Shown: one piece after another, positions 50,247 through 60,198 of the stretch
How the letters are laid out: each line of letters opens with the position of its first letter
Position numbering within the stretch: the stretch's first letter is position 1
DNA from: Pseudomonadales bacterium
GTDB lineage: Bacteria > Pseudomonadota > Gammaproteobacteria > Pseudomonadales > Pseudohongiellaceae
Reading direction: 5' to 3'
Length of the DNA stretch: 64,000 nucleotides
NCBI GenBank assembly: GCA_012103535.1
Contig: WLWQ01000002.1
Coordinates: 1-64,000 of the forward strand
Notes under the pieces: model-generated
What the model saw: only the letters and a program-made list of their open reading frames with translations
Databases searched by the model: none
Told to the model about the DNA's origin: nothing
Translations under genes and position numbers: made by a program

Positions 50247-50648
50247 ATGAACGAAATGCGAACAGATGGAAATAATTGTTTTGTGTGTGGACCGGGCAAT
50301 GATATCGGTCTCAAACTGAAATTTCGAATTGAAGACGACGTAGCTAAATCAGAATTCACCCCTGGATCGATGCATTGCGGATTCGATGAGGTGACTCATG
50401 GTGGCATTATATTCAGCGTTCTTGACGATGTTATGGCGAACTGGATCTATCTAAAAGGGATAAGAGCCTACACCGCAAAATGCGATATTCGCTATAAAGG
50501 CAGTTTGCCAATTGGTACGAAGGTGCTGTTGGAAGGGCACTGCACTAAAAATCGTGGTCGACTTATCGTAATGGAAGGGAAAATGATTCGGGAAGATAGC
50601 AAGGAATTAGTAGCAGAAACTCAAGCCAGTTTTATGGTTGAAGCCTAG
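50247..50648 (+). CDS. PaaI-type hotdog-fold thioesterase
   Basis: This 133-residue protein has the hotdog fold. The sequence H-C-G-F-D-E-V-T-H-G-G-I-I-F-S-V-L-D-D-V-M carries the HGG and downstream Asp signature of PaaI-like acyl-CoA thioesterases. The N-terminal N-N-C-F-V-C-G-P-G-N and the final ETQASFMVEA are also typical of this group. It hydrolyses aromatic or medium-chain acyl-CoA. The TauD gene lies 15 bases downstream, a probable operon. Confidence 0.88.
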   Translation: MNEMRTDGNNCFVCGPGNDIGLKLKFRIEDDVAKSEFTPGSMHCGFDEVTHGGIIFSVLDDVMANWIYLKGIRAYTAKCDIRYKGSLPIGTKVLLEGHCTKNRGRLIVMEGKMIREDSKELVAETQASFMVEA

Positions 50649-50663
50649 CGTTGAGTAACTCAA

Positions 50664-51506
50664 ATGCACATTAGAGCTATTGAAGCTCCTTGCGGAGCAG
50701 AAATATCGAATGTTGATTTATCCCAAGAGCTCTCGACGGAGCAGGTGGGAGAAATTCGGCAGGCCTGGCTGAAATATCATGTACTTGTATTCCCGGAGCA
50801 GAACTTGAGCGTTGATGATCTCGCGCGCTTCACTCTCTATTTTGGCAATTTTGGTGAAGACCCATTTTTTAACTCAATAGAAGAGCACAGCAACATTGCG
50901 GCAATTCGACGCGATGCGGATGAAAAAACTTCATTGTTTGCAGAAAACTGGCACACCGATTGGAGCTTTCAACCTAAGCCTCCAATAGGTACCTGCCTTT
51001 ATGGCATCAAGATTCCACCTAATGGTGGAGACACGCTATTTGCCAATCAACACAAAGCTTATGACGATTTGCCTGCTGATCTTAAATCGAAGATTGAAAA
51101 TCTCACAGCAATTCACTCGGCGGCTTCCGGGTATTCTCCCGATGGTTTGTACAGCGATCAGAAAGAACACAATGTCGGGCGCAGCATGGATATCGTTGTC
51201 TCAGATGAGGCAAGACGCACCCATACTCATCCGTTAATCCGCCCTCACACTGAAACCGGTAGGCCAGCTATTTATTCCACTGCTGGTTACATCGAGAGAT
51301 TCGAAGAACTGAGCGAGAAAGAAAGCAAAGCACTGTTAAAAGAGCTTTATCGTTATCAATCTTCCAATCAATTTGTCTACCGCCACCAATGGCAGCCAAA
51401 CATGTTAGTAATGTGGGATAACCGCAGTGTATTACACAAAGCAACCAGTGGTTATGAAGGACATAACCGATTGCTTCATCGAACTACGATTGCCGAGTTT
51501 GAATAA
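50664..51506 (+). CDS. TauD/TfdA-type 2-oxoglutarate/Fe(II) dioxygenase
   Basis: This 280-residue protein has the N-W-H-T-D-W-S-F motif (H-x-D of the metal triad) and VLHKATSGYEGHNRLLHRTT, which holds the distal histidine and the Arg that binds 2-oxoglutarate. The N-terminal GAEISNVDLSQELSTEQ pattern is typical. Such enzymes oxidise taurine, phenoxyacetate or alkylsulfates; the substrate is not defined. It is co-transcribed with the thioesterase and convergent with the exported FMN oxidase. Confidence 0.9.
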   Translation: MHIRAIEAPCGAEISNVDLSQELSTEQVGEIRQAWLKYHVLVFPEQNLSVDDLARFTLYFGNFGEDPFFNSIEEHSNIAAIRRDADEKTSLFAENWHTDWSFQPKPPIGTCLYGIKIPPNGGDTLFANQHKAYDDLPADLKSKIENLTAIHSAASGYSPDGLYSDQKEHNVGRSMDIVVSDEARRTHTHPLIRPHTETGRPAIYSTAGYIERFEELSEKESKALLKELYRYQSSNQFVYRHQWQPNMLVMWDNRSVLHKATSGYEGHNRLLHRTTIAEFE

Positions 51507-51524
51507 ACTTACTTCTGAATACTG

Positions 51525-52736
51525 TTAATAAAGATCTCGTCCTAATCTTCCTCTGGGAACGCGGTAACCGGCATCCAATACGTAATCCGGTCCAATGGAA
51601 GCAACCGTCGGGGTACCGCTACCTTGCATGGTGATGCGCAGCTCTCGGTTTAGAAGATCCAGCACTCGTTCGACACCGGCTTGACCGAATGCACCAAGAC
51701 CCCAAATGTAAGGTCTGCCTATTCCCACTGCAGAAGCACCCATGGCGAGTGCTTTGTAGATATCAGTTCCGCGGCGAAATCCGCTGTCGATAATTATTGG
51801 CACGCGACCATTAACAGCAGTCACAATTTCTGGCAAACATTCGATAGCACCTCGATCGACTTCTGTTGCGCGGCCACCGTGATTGGATACCCAAACACCG
51901 TCTGCGCCATTTTCTACCGCTAACGATGCATCAACACCAACTTCGATTCCCTTAATGAGAACTTTCATATCGGTTACTTCTTTGATGCGACCGATGACAT
52001 CCCAGGTGAGTGAAGGATCATTCAAACCGACACCATTCATATCTAGCCCATCGAAAATTGGTTTAGCTTGGCCTTGATGGCAGTTGGAACAAGTGCGGGT
52101 ATCTTCGCGGGTGAAGATTGCCTGTGTTTCGACATTTCTTCCCACTGGTAAATCGATGGTTAAGGCAACGGCAGTTGCACCTGCACGTTCTGCTCGCTGC
52201 AACATCGCAACGGTATACTTCCAACGATTAGTTGGATAAAGCTGAAACCAAATTGGACCACCTCTTTCTTCTATAACTCTTTCTATCGGTGTCGAAGACT
52301 GTGTGGACAAAGTCATGTGGTGATTTTTTGCAGCCGCTGCACGCGCCACACCACTTTCCGCTTCGGCATTGAATCCGGCATGACTGCCAACGGGACAGAT
52401 AAATATTGGAGAGTCCGCTTCTGCGCCTATTACATTTACAGATAAATCCGGTTGGCTTACATCCACCAGTCTTCTCGGTTTTATTTGGAAGCGGGTAAAG
52501 CCAGCTCGATTAGCCCTTAGTGTGGTGTCGGCGTCTACACCTGTGGACAGATAGCCATAGTGAGCAGGAGGAATTTTTTCTCTCGCAACGGCTTCCATTT
52601 CAAAAACATTTATCACTTCTGACGGATCTGTCAGGCGCTGTCCTAATGTTTCCTCTACTTCCTGGGCGAAGGCTTCGTAGCTAGTGAGCAATGGACTCGC
52701 TGCTAGAAACTTTAGAAATTCTCGACGCTGGGTCAT
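51525..52736 (-). CDS. Exported FMN-dependent alpha-hydroxyacid oxidase with internal CxxCH haem motif
   Basis: The protein has 403 residues from the ATG at 52736 (GGAGG upstream; the earlier start is rejected). The N-terminal M-T-Q-R-R-E-F-L-K-F-L signal has a Tat-type twin-arginine. The LldD-type domain follows (YGYLSTGVDADTTLRANR, then WFQLYPT, then VLIKGI, then GVWVSNHGGRATEVDR with the catalytic His). Between the strand with LTIDLPVG and the next helix lies the extra C-S-N-C-H (residues 216-220), a c-type haem-binding motif. Haem attachment would require periplasmic maturation, which export allows. This points to a periplasmic flavocytochrome. The substrate is unassigned. Confidence 0.88.
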   Translation of the reverse strand: MTQRREFLKFLAASPLLTSYEAFAQEVEETLGQRLTDPSEVINVFEMEAVAREKIPPAHYGYLSTGVDADTTLRANRAGFTRFQIKPRRLVDVSQPDLSVNVIGAEADSPIFICPVGSHAGFNAEAESGVARAAAAKNHHMTLSTQSSTPIERVIEERGGPIWFQLYPTNRWKYTVAMLQRAERAGATAVALTIDLPVGRNVETQAIFTREDTRTCSNCHQGQAKPIFDGLDMNGVGLNDPSLTWDVIGRIKEVTDMKVLIKGIEVGVDASLAVENGADGVWVSNHGGRATEVDRGAIECLPEIVTAVNGRVPIIIDSGFRRGTDIYKALAMGASAVGIGRPYIWGLGAFGQAGVERVLDLLNRELRITMQGSGTPTVASIGPDYVLDAGYRVPRGRLGRDLY

Positions 52737-52932
52737 GCTACCCTCCATTAAGGGATTATTTGTTTATTGTTATTGGCTGATTTGAAAGTCTAAAGCTATC
52801 TAGGTCCCGCGCAGATGTCTAGTCAGGGCGGGCCCTGTGCGGTTTTTCACTGCAATATGAGTTTAGTGGCTATAATCAAAGCCTTACGTTCTTGCCTGCT
52901 GTTTTGGCCATCTCCTCGGCGGAGTAATAGAG

Positions 52933-53370
52933 ATGAGTTTTGACGAAGAAGAAGCATACGCAATAACATCCTGGCGACGCTTCGACTCGGAAATAAGTGA
53001 CGATCTGGCGCGAGCTATCACCAGCGCTTTCGTTCTCGTCGCGGTCGCCGATGGTGATCTCGCGCAAGCAGAAATCGATCGGTTTAGTTTGCTAATGAAG
53101 GAACGGGCCGAATTGCTTAATCCAAATGTAGTCAATCGCATTGACGCATTGTTCAGCGACATCGGCGGCGCGATCCTCAGTGATCCGGATGCCGGTCGCG
53201 TGCGAGCACTGGAATTGATCGGCAAAATCAAAACCAATAGAACCTACTGCGAGATAGTGCGTTCTGCTGCGGAGATAGCTATCGTCGCTGACAATCGAGA
53301 ATTGGCTTCAGAGAAGGAAATATTGGAACAAATTTGTGCTGCCATGGATTTTGAGAGCAGAGCAAATTAA
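52933..53370 (+). CDS. TerB-like (tellurite resistance) domain protein
   Basis: This 145-residue protein is all helical. The motif FVLVAVADGDLAQAEIDRF and the repeat AAEIAIVADNRELASEKEIL match the TerB/DUF533-like helical repeat with acidic residues that may bind metal. The gene is free-standing, and no other ter genes are present. It probably works as a small cytosolic stress-associated protein; its role is not known. Confidence 0.85.
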   Translation: MSFDEEEAYAITSWRRFDSEISDDLARAITSAFVLVAVADGDLAQAEIDRFSLLMKERAELLNPNVVNRIDALFSDIGGAILSDPDAGRVRALELIGKIKTNRTYCEIVRSAAEIAIVADNRELASEKEILEQICAAMDFESRAN

Positions 53371-53554
53371 GCTTATTAGTGCTGATGCTGAGAAAATTTT
53401 CGAATGAATAGCTGAATTTATGTAGGAAGTTTCTCTGCTTTAACACTGTGAACAAACCAATCACCGATAAACTAATTCAGCTGATAGCATGTATGCGTGG
53501 CATTGCCCGCACAAACGTTATAATTACAATCTTTTTACTCAAGCTAAAAATTCT

Positions 53555-55636
53555 ATGAAGTACCAATTTGTTCGGCCAAATCGTCTCTCTGTCATCGCTT
53601 TGACTTGTAGCCTGCTATCCGCGTTTTCGGCAGGCGCTCAGGAATTGGATGACTCTACGGTTGTTTATGAGGCGAGTTTTTTCGCCCAGTACAACCCAGT
53701 TACCTTAACGGACATGATCCGTTATATCCCTGGCGGTGAATCGATATTGGATAGACGTAGAGGGCCTGGAGGTGGAGGCAACTTCCGCGGCTTTGGTTCG
53801 AGTGATTCTCAGATTCTACTTAACGGGCGGCGTATGTCCGGCAAGACAAACAACATGTCCACGGCCCTGGCTCGAATTCAGGCGTCGCAAGTTCAAAGAA
53901 TCGAACTTATTCGCGGCAATGCAGAAGGGCTGGATATTCGCAATGACGGAACTATTTACAACGTAATTTTGTTGGAAGGCGCAGAAAATAGCTCTTCAAG
54001 TTTTGTCGATGCTGGGATTACCGACATAGACGGCATGGATTCCGAACCGGCGATTCTTGCTTCATACAATGCCAGTCGAGGTCCACTTGAGTTTGGAGTG
54101 AGTTACCAATATGAAAATCGACCACGTTTAAACCTGGTTGATGAAGATGTATTGAATCCAGATCGAACACCAAGAGAGTTTCGTCATCTATTCAATGCAC
54201 AAACCCGTCGCAATCAGATCTTCACTGGCAATATGGCCTACGAATTTCAGAACGGCGTAATTGTACAATTGAATGGACTCATTTCTGATAATGAACAAGA
54301 GTATGACCGCCATGAAGATCAATATTTATATGGTGCTAGTGGCAATTTAGTTCCTAGTGCGATTGAAGTGGGAGATATCGCCAATTTAAATGATGAAATC
54401 GAAATCGGTGGCGACATCGAGTTCGATGTTGGATCCATAGGTCGTCTAAAAACCTTGTTTGTTTTCAATCGAAGAGAAAGTGACGACACGATTGCACAAG
54501 ACACTATCGCGAATGACATAACCTCCCGCTTTTTTTCCAGCATCTCAGATTACGAAGAGGGTGAAACGATATTGCGCTCTGCAATGACCAGTGTCATTGG
54601 TCGCCACACATTGGAATACGGTGCCGAAGCAGCATTTAATACCTTGGATAGAACCTGGGCGTTCAACGATGACCCGTTCGCCAATGCAGTTGTTGAAGAA
54701 GACCGTTATGAGGTGTTTGTTACCCACAGCATGCAGCTAACAGACACGGTGAGTTTGCAGTCGGCTTTAACTGAAGAATACTCAAAGATTTTGCAAGACC
54801 GGGACAATCAAACCAACGACACCAGTTTTCGTTATTTGAAGCCACGAGTAGAAGTTCGCTACGACCTGACACCTACTGATCAATTTCGTTTATTGGCGGA
54901 ACGAACGGCGAGTCAGCTTAATCTCAATGAATTTGTTGCCAGTCGTAATATTGACGACGAACTCATTAATTTTGGTAATCCCAATCTAGAGCCGGAAGTT
55001 TCCTGGAGTTATTCACTGAGTTACGAGAAACGATTTGCCAATGATGGCGGTTCTATCGAACTCAAGGCGGAATACGAAGACATATCCGAACATATCGACA
55101 AGATTCTCATAGGTACGGACGATTCGGGGATTGGCAACATTGGTGATGCCTGGGAAAGAAGTTTAGAGGTCAATCTAAATACGCGATTTGGTTTTATCGG
55201 GGTACCTTCGGCGGTTCTTACTTTTTCCTATACTTATGATGAGTCGGAAGTGACTGATCCCTTTACCGGGCTAAAGCGACCGACAAGATTTTCTACGCCC
55301 GACTATTTTCGGGTGAACTTTCGTCACGATGTAGAGGGAACAAACTTCACCTACGGTTTCAATGCTCATCGCCGCAGTGGCAGAATTCGTCAAGACGTTT
55401 CCCTGTTTGAGGACACCGACTTCCGTATTCATTTAGGCGAGGCCTTCGTCGAATACAATTCCAATTCGAACATAAGGTTACGCCTGGCCGGAGCCCACTT
55501 TCTTAATGAAGATTGGCGCGTATTCGATAAGACTTTCTACGACGGTCATATCGCCGATGGCAACATAAGACGCATAGATGTGCAGGATTGGACCATTGAT
55601 CCTGATTACGTTTTAAGTGTTCAAGCGACGTTCTAA
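53555..55636 (+). CDS. TonB-dependent outer-membrane receptor
   Basis: The protein has 693 residues from the ATG at 53555 (the longer frame to 53489 is not needed); the signal peptide ends near G-A-Q. The plug domain (about 30-140) carries T-L-T-D-M-I-R-Y-I-P-G and the ILLNGRRMSG strand. The barrel follows, ending in V-L-S-V-Q-A-T-F, an aromatic C-terminus. It imports a siderophore, cobalamin or carbohydrate; the ligand is not known. No TonB box is clear. It has no adjacent transporter or substrate-binding gene. Confidence 0.9.
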   Translation: MKYQFVRPNRLSVIALTCSLLSAFSAGAQELDDSTVVYEASFFAQYNPVTLTDMIRYIPGGESILDRRRGPGGGGNFRGFGSSDSQILLNGRRMSGKTNNMSTALARIQASQVQRIELIRGNAEGLDIRNDGTIYNVILLEGAENSSSSFVDAGITDIDGMDSEPAILASYNASRGPLEFGVSYQYENRPRLNLVDEDVLNPDRTPREFRHLFNAQTRRNQIFTGNMAYEFQNGVIVQLNGLISDNEQEYDRHEDQYLYGASGNLVPSAIEVGDIANLNDEIEIGGDIEFDVGSIGRLKTLFVFNRRESDDTIAQDTIANDITSRFFSSISDYEEGETILRSAMTSVIGRHTLEYGAEAAFNTLDRTWAFNDDPFANAVVEEDRYEVFVTHSMQLTDTVSLQSALTEEYSKILQDRDNQTNDTSFRYLKPRVEVRYDLTPTDQFRLLAERTASQLNLNEFVASRNIDDELINFGNPNLEPEVSWSYSLSYEKRFANDGGSIELKAEYEDISEHIDKILIGTDDSGIGNIGDAWERSLEVNLNTRFGFIGVPSAVLTFSYTYDESEVTDPFTGLKRPTRFSTPDYFRVNFRHDVEGTNFTYGFNAHRRSGRIRQDVSLFEDTDFRIHLGEAFVEYNSNSNIRLRLAGAHFLNEDWRVFDKTFYDGHIADGNIRRIDVQDWTIDPDYVLSVQATF

Positions 55637-55650
55637 CTTTTAAACTCAGT

Positions 55651-56175
55651 CTATTTTGTTATGGTGTCGTAGCGTCTAAAAGCAAAATAAATAGTCGCAG
55701 TGATAAGGAAAATTACTGCCGGCGGAATTTGTGCTAACAGAATCTGTTCAAACCTTACATTCGGATCAGTCAAATAGTAAACAAAAAATCCAAAACTCGT
55801 CAGAACAACAATACCCCCGGTGGAAACCATCAGAAACCATAGACAAACCATTAGAAACTTTCTAATTTTCTCAGGAAGTCCAATTGGGCCTGGGTAGGCC
55901 AGTAATTCCAGAAAAGGTTTATTTCCATTGGCTCCAGACGATTCGGTGGATGCATCTTCTTCATATACAGTCTCTTCCACAACATCAAGATCGGAAGGTT
56001 TAACACCTAAGGCCTCAGCAACAGCGAGCCTGGATTTTAAAGAAGCACTACCATCCAGCTCCATGCGTTGAATCGTGCGCAAGCTTACCTTGGCTTCTTG
56101 TGCCAACTGCTCCTGTGACCAGGATTTGCTGAATCGCAATTCTTTGATTTTATGATTGTCGACTTTCATTTCCAT
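55651..56175 (-). CDS. XRE-type HTH protein with C-terminal membrane helices
   Basis: The protein has 174 residues from the ATG at 56175 (AGGAG at six bases). Residues 9-60 form a Cro-type HTH (FSKSWSQEQLAQEAKVSLRT, then IQRMELDGSASLKSRLAVAEALG), a linker follows, and two membrane helices lie at about 105-130 and 145-165. It resembles the cassette protein at 939-1370 in layout and in its HTH signature, and is likely a membrane-tethered regulator. It is convergent with the TonB receptor and may control it or another gene; that is unproven. Confidence 0.85.
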   Translation of the reverse strand: MEMKVDNHKIKELRFSKSWSQEQLAQEAKVSLRTIQRMELDGSASLKSRLAVAEALGVKPSDLDVVEETVYEEDASTESSGANGNKPFLELLAYPGPIGLPEKIRKFLMVCLWFLMVSTGGIVVLTSFGFFVYYLTDPNVRFEQILLAQIPPAVIFLITATIYFAFRRYDTITK

Positions 56176-56325
56176 GGGAGGCTCCTGTTTTTCAGAACAT
56201 GGTTGCAGGAATTGCACTAATCAATTCTTGCTCAAAGCCTCACGCACCTCTACGTCAAATGTATGACAAATCGCTGCCAATATCATCTCTTCTAGAGCCC
56301 GGAATACAAAATTCCGTATTTTTTA

Positions 56326-57036
56326 CTAATGCTTACGAAGTTTACGCAGAGCTGTACGCCACAACACAAGGGGTAGAGAGACGGCGTTGCGGGGGTTCCT
56401 GGCTGCAGCTTTCATTTCTCGGGTGGCATTTTCCAGCACTGATTTACTAGCTTTACTTATGTGTCCGGAATTAACTGGTGGTTGCGGGTCGTATTCAATG
56501 AGCAATTGAATTTCTTCGGCCCGTTGTCGGCCACAAAGTTCTTCCACAACTGCCAGGGCTAAATCGATTCCCGCAGAAACTCCGGCTGCAGTCATTATTT
56601 TTCCTGAGCGCACTATGCGTTCTTGTTTTTTAGGAATAGCACCAAATCTTTTTAACTCATCTTGGGCCAACCAATGGGTTGTTGCTTCTTTGCCTTCAAG
56701 TAGACCGGCTGCAGCCAGTACCAGTGCACCGGAACAAACCGACAGGGTGAGTCGTGTGTTGGGATGACATGTTTGCAACCAGTTAATGAGTTCCTTGTCT
56801 GCCATCGCAGTTAGCGTGTCAGCTGATGATCCCGGTACCAGAATTAAATCCGGGTTGGGTGTTTCTTCAAAACTATGGGTGGCACCGAGAACTAGAATGC
56901 CGCTGTCGGTAACTATTGGACCGACTTCATTGCTGACAAATCGTAACTCTGAATCCTCAATCAGATTTAGTACTTCATAAGGACCGATGGCATCCAGTGC
57001 AGTCATACCTTTATAAAGAACGATCGCTATTTGCAT
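56326..57036 (-). CDS. DJ-1/PfpI family protein, isonitrile hydratase-like
   Basis: The protein has 236 residues from the ATG at 57036. The nucleophile elbow is S-V-C-S-G-A-L-V-L-A-A-A-G-L-L with Cys in the middle, followed by ATTHWLAQDELKRFG. Both motifs and length match the isonitrile hydratase (InhA)-like branch, which hydrates isonitriles to formamides; others of this group are amidases or glyoxalases. The AGVSAGIDLALAVV segment is typical. The enzyme function is a good guess but not proven. Confidence 0.85.
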   Translation of the reverse strand: MQIAIVLYKGMTALDAIGPYEVLNLIEDSELRFVSNEVGPIVTDSGILVLGATHSFEETPNPDLILVPGSSADTLTAMADKELINWLQTCHPNTRLTLSVCSGALVLAAAGLLEGKEATTHWLAQDELKRFGAIPKKQERIVRSGKIMTAAGVSAGIDLALAVVEELCGRQRAEEIQLLIEYDPQPPVNSGHISKASKSVLENATREMKAAARNPRNAVSLPLVLWRTALRKLRKH

Positions 57037-57294
57037 TTTTTTCCATTTCGCTGTCAGCAAAGATAAAAGGGTACAGTTTAGAGCAGGTTTAAGGTCAAGT
57101 TTAGAATTTCTCTGAATAATTTAGTGTGGAGGTAGAATCATTAGAATTGCTATGCAGACTTCAAAATTTCTGCGCTTGAATTGGAATTCAGTGCTGAAAA
57201 AAGTGAAAGAATAATTTCAGATCACTCTATATACTCTCTGTAAATATTTTTAAGCTGGCTAGGTAGTCCTTGGCGCTATCAGGCAATAAAGTCT

Positions 57295-58212
57295 TTGAAC
57301 TCTAAATTCCAAAGTTTATCTCTTTCCATTGCATTTGTACTGTTGTGGGGAAGTGGTGTATCTGCGCAAAGCAATTCGGTTAATTGCATGCAAACAGAAT
57401 CAGCACTTAGTTATTGGCGACCTATTAGAGAATCTATTACAGAAGCTGAGCATGATGCCAATCAACTTGCTACTGCATTGGTGAGTTGCCTTGGTTCTCC
57501 AAATAGCGAATTGCGTGACAGAATTGGCTATGAGTTGTTTACCTATTGGCTGCGTAATGAACAACTTTCCCAGCAAACGAAGATCGATCTCTTTCAGCAA
57601 CTCGCATCGAATATTGATCAAGAAAGTACCGCGAATTCGCTGCTGCGTTCATTCTCTGCACTTATTCTTAGCGAATTGCTTCGTGCTGACAATCTTTCGA
57701 CATTTATGAGCGACAGTGAGCGCTTAAAATTGCTGCAACAGTCGGTACTTGCGCTTTCTAATGAATCTGATTATCGCGGCCTTGTAGAAGATATCGGATG
57801 GGTGCATCCAGTGGCCCATCTTGCCGACGTGCTCTGGCGTTTCGCTCTGCACTCTTCCCTGAACCAACAACAGGCGAGACTGGTTCTGGAAGGTGTGCGT
57901 AGAAAAGCGGGCGTAACAACAGCGAGTTACGGATTCAATGAAGGTGATCGACTGGCGAGACCAGTGTCAGTTCTCATTGTCAGAGAAATACTGCCTGCTC
58001 TTGCAATTATCGAATGGCTAAATAGCTTCAACTCTCCTGCTGTAATGGACAATTGGTACGATGCATTTGCCAGTATTGAAGGTATGAATGAACTGCACAA
58101 CACCAAACTTTTTATTCGTGCTCTTTCCGATCAGTTACAAGATGAATCTATCAACAGTGAAATTCGCGCAATGCTTGATGAGTTAGTTGCAGTATTTACG
58201 GCTATTGTCTAG
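57295..58212 (+). CDS. Exported helical protein, unknown function
   Basis: This 305-residue protein uses a TTG start with no better codon close by. It has a signal peptide (LSIAFVLLWGSGVSAQ). The mature part is helical with repeat-like pairs (NQLATALVSCLGSPNSELRD, then ALHSSLNQQQARLVLEG), a possible HEAT/ARM-like fold. Two cysteines could form a disulfide. No family is recognised. It is convergent with the amidohydrolase. Confidence 0.65.
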   Translation: MNSKFQSLSLSIAFVLLWGSGVSAQSNSVNCMQTESALSYWRPIRESITEAEHDANQLATALVSCLGSPNSELRDRIGYELFTYWLRNEQLSQQTKIDLFQQLASNIDQESTANSLLRSFSALILSELLRADNLSTFMSDSERLKLLQQSVLALSNESDYRGLVEDIGWVHPVAHLADVLWRFALHSSLNQQQARLVLEGVRRKAGVTTASYGFNEGDRLARPVSVLIVREILPALAIIEWLNSFNSPAVMDNWYDAFASIEGMNELHNTKLFIRALSDQLQDESINSEIRAMLDELVAVFTAIV

Positions 58213-58254
58213 CTAAATCCAGCCACTTTTTCGATAAGCTCCGATTAAATAGAA

Positions 58255-60171
58255 CTAGAGTCCGGGAGGCCGTGCTTCGTTGGTCTGCCACCAGGTCTCT
58301 GGAAATGGCACTTGATCCGGCCACTGTTGCTCTAATGTATCTCCGTCGTAGACTCTGCCATTTTGAATGACTCGATCAATATCCACACTGTTGCGAATAT
58401 CATCCAGCGGATTGGAGTTTAGGATAACTAGATCAGCCAATTTGCCAATTGCAATCGAGCCTAAATCTTCAGGTGTACCGATGATGCGTGCAGCATCAAT
58501 TGTTGCCGCTCGCAATATCTCTGCCGTACTCATTCCGCCCATCGCATAGGCCCACATCTCCCAGTGAAAGCTCAGGCCTTGAACTTCGGCGTGACCACCA
58601 ACACCGAGTAATCCGCCAGCTCTTTGAATTGCGGCCGCAGCCGCAGCGCCTTCCTGAAAACGAAATTCGTCGTCGCGAATCCAACCGGGTCGACGTCGAG
58701 TTAATTCATCAAGGCGGTTGTGTGGGTAAAAGCGTTGTAGTTTTGGATTGTCGTGCACTTCGGAACGGGTGAAGAAATACTCGCGCATGCTTTCGGCGTT
58801 GTATTGCACGATCAAGGTTGGAGTATAAGCAGTTTGAGTGCGGGCGTAGAGCTGCACTACATCATCGAAAAGTGGTGTGTCCGGCATATTGTGTTCATTG
58901 CCGTGCATGCCATCGATAGCATGGGTAAGATCGGGCTTCTGATCGGCGCCACCTTCGGTGGTTGGCATCAATTCTAATTCCTCTGCCGCTTTCACAACCC
59001 ACTGCCGTTGTTCTCTGTTACCAGAAATGTAGGCCTTAATGTTTGGGGTGTTGTAGTGATCGCTATAGCGTCGCAAATAACTGTGCACGGCATCGTAATT
59101 CTGAAAATCATTAACACCGAAAATTCCCGGGCCTGTCATGAATGCGCGTTGGCCGATAGTTTGCCCGCTTTGTTGCATGTCGCGATAAACAAAATAGTCA
59201 TGAAAGGCAGTTTGAACATCCAGCCCTGAAGTCACACCAAAAGCCAGATTAACCGCCACAGACCAATTGCTTGGTTCCAATACATCACCGGTGCGAAATT
59301 CCCAGTGGGCGTGAGTATCGATCATGCCAGGAATAATCCATTTACCGTTGGCTTCTACAATTTCAGTTTCTTCTGGCAAATCAATTGAGCCCACTGCGCC
59401 GATTGCGACAATGCGATTGTTGGTGATAAGTAAATCCTGATTGAGTAATGGCCTGCTCATTTGTTCAAGCGAATTGCCATCCATGGTGATGATGTTTGCT
59501 CCCCTGATTAACAAACTGCCGACAGGTGCATCTCTCTCTACACTGACCGCAAACGAAGTCGCTACTACTGACTCATGTTCATCGAGAGGAACGAAAGGAG
59601 TGTCTTCTTCAGTTTCATCTTCTGTAGACTCTTCATCATCAGAATCCTCGTCTGCGCTTTTGAATTCGATTGACTCCAGCGCTCGTTCGAAAACTGTGGA
59701 ACCGAGTGTCCACAAAACAGTGTCGCCAGCATCACTCCAGCTAATATAGTCAGCACCTATGTCCGTTAATCTTGCTACCGGTGTGGCGCCATCTCGCACG
59801 CTTACTTCAGGCACTGTTGCTCCTGCCCGTGGCAAGCCAACAACGAACACTTGTTTAATCACATGGGCCAGTACAAAATCTCCCGCTGGGGAGATGCGCA
59901 GTTCTTCTGCGCCAGGTACATCTTCAGGAAAACGATTTCCGCGCGGGCCAGTTACTTTTATGTGATTACGGCGATCACCGCCTGCCAGATTGATTGAATA
60001 CAGAGTTCCTTCTTCAGTAAGGTATATACGATCCTCTTCCGGACCGAAGTGAGGGATTCGAGCTTCGTCTACTTCAAGGACAACTTGTTCATCACCACCA
60101 TCTTCATCAACCGACATTAGCTCAAGCGGAATACCGAGTCCTCCAAACTCACTGTAAGTTTGATGACGCAT
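58255..60171 (-). CDS. C-terminal amidohydrolase part of the interrupted protein
   Basis: This 638-residue part continues the propeller (from a MRHQTYSEFGG start codon that is probably internal) and then has the amidohydrolase domain: metal motif D-T-H-A-H-W-E-F (H-x-H), GVGGHAEVQG and AIGKLADLVILNSNPL. It would hydrolyse an amide or ester in the periplasm in the full-length protein. It lacks a signal peptide on its own, so reinitiation would make a cytosolic protein. The acidic stretch with many Asp/Glu at about 180 separates the two folds. Confidence 0.85.
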   Translation of the reverse strand: MRHQTYSEFGGLGIPLELMSVDEDGGDEQVVLEVDEARIPHFGPEEDRIYLTEEGTLYSINLAGGDRRNHIKVTGPRGNRFPEDVPGAEELRISPAGDFVLAHVIKQVFVVGLPRAGATVPEVSVRDGATPVARLTDIGADYISWSDAGDTVLWTLGSTVFERALESIEFKSADEDSDDEESTEDETEEDTPFVPLDEHESVVATSFAVSVERDAPVGSLLIRGANIITMDGNSLEQMSRPLLNQDLLITNNRIVAIGAVGSIDLPEETEIVEANGKWIIPGMIDTHAHWEFRTGDVLEPSNWSVAVNLAFGVTSGLDVQTAFHDYFVYRDMQQSGQTIGQRAFMTGPGIFGVNDFQNYDAVHSYLRRYSDHYNTPNIKAYISGNREQRQWVVKAAEELELMPTTEGGADQKPDLTHAIDGMHGNEHNMPDTPLFDDVVQLYARTQTAYTPTLIVQYNAESMREYFFTRSEVHDNPKLQRFYPHNRLDELTRRRPGWIRDDEFRFQEGAAAAAAIQRAGGLLGVGGHAEVQGLSFHWEMWAYAMGGMSTAEILRAATIDAARIIGTPEDLGSIAIGKLADLVILNSNPLDDIRNSVDIDRVIQNGRVYDGDTLEQQWPDQVPFPETWWQTNEARPPGL

Positions 60172-60198
60172 CCATTCATTACCACGTAGTGCCCATAC

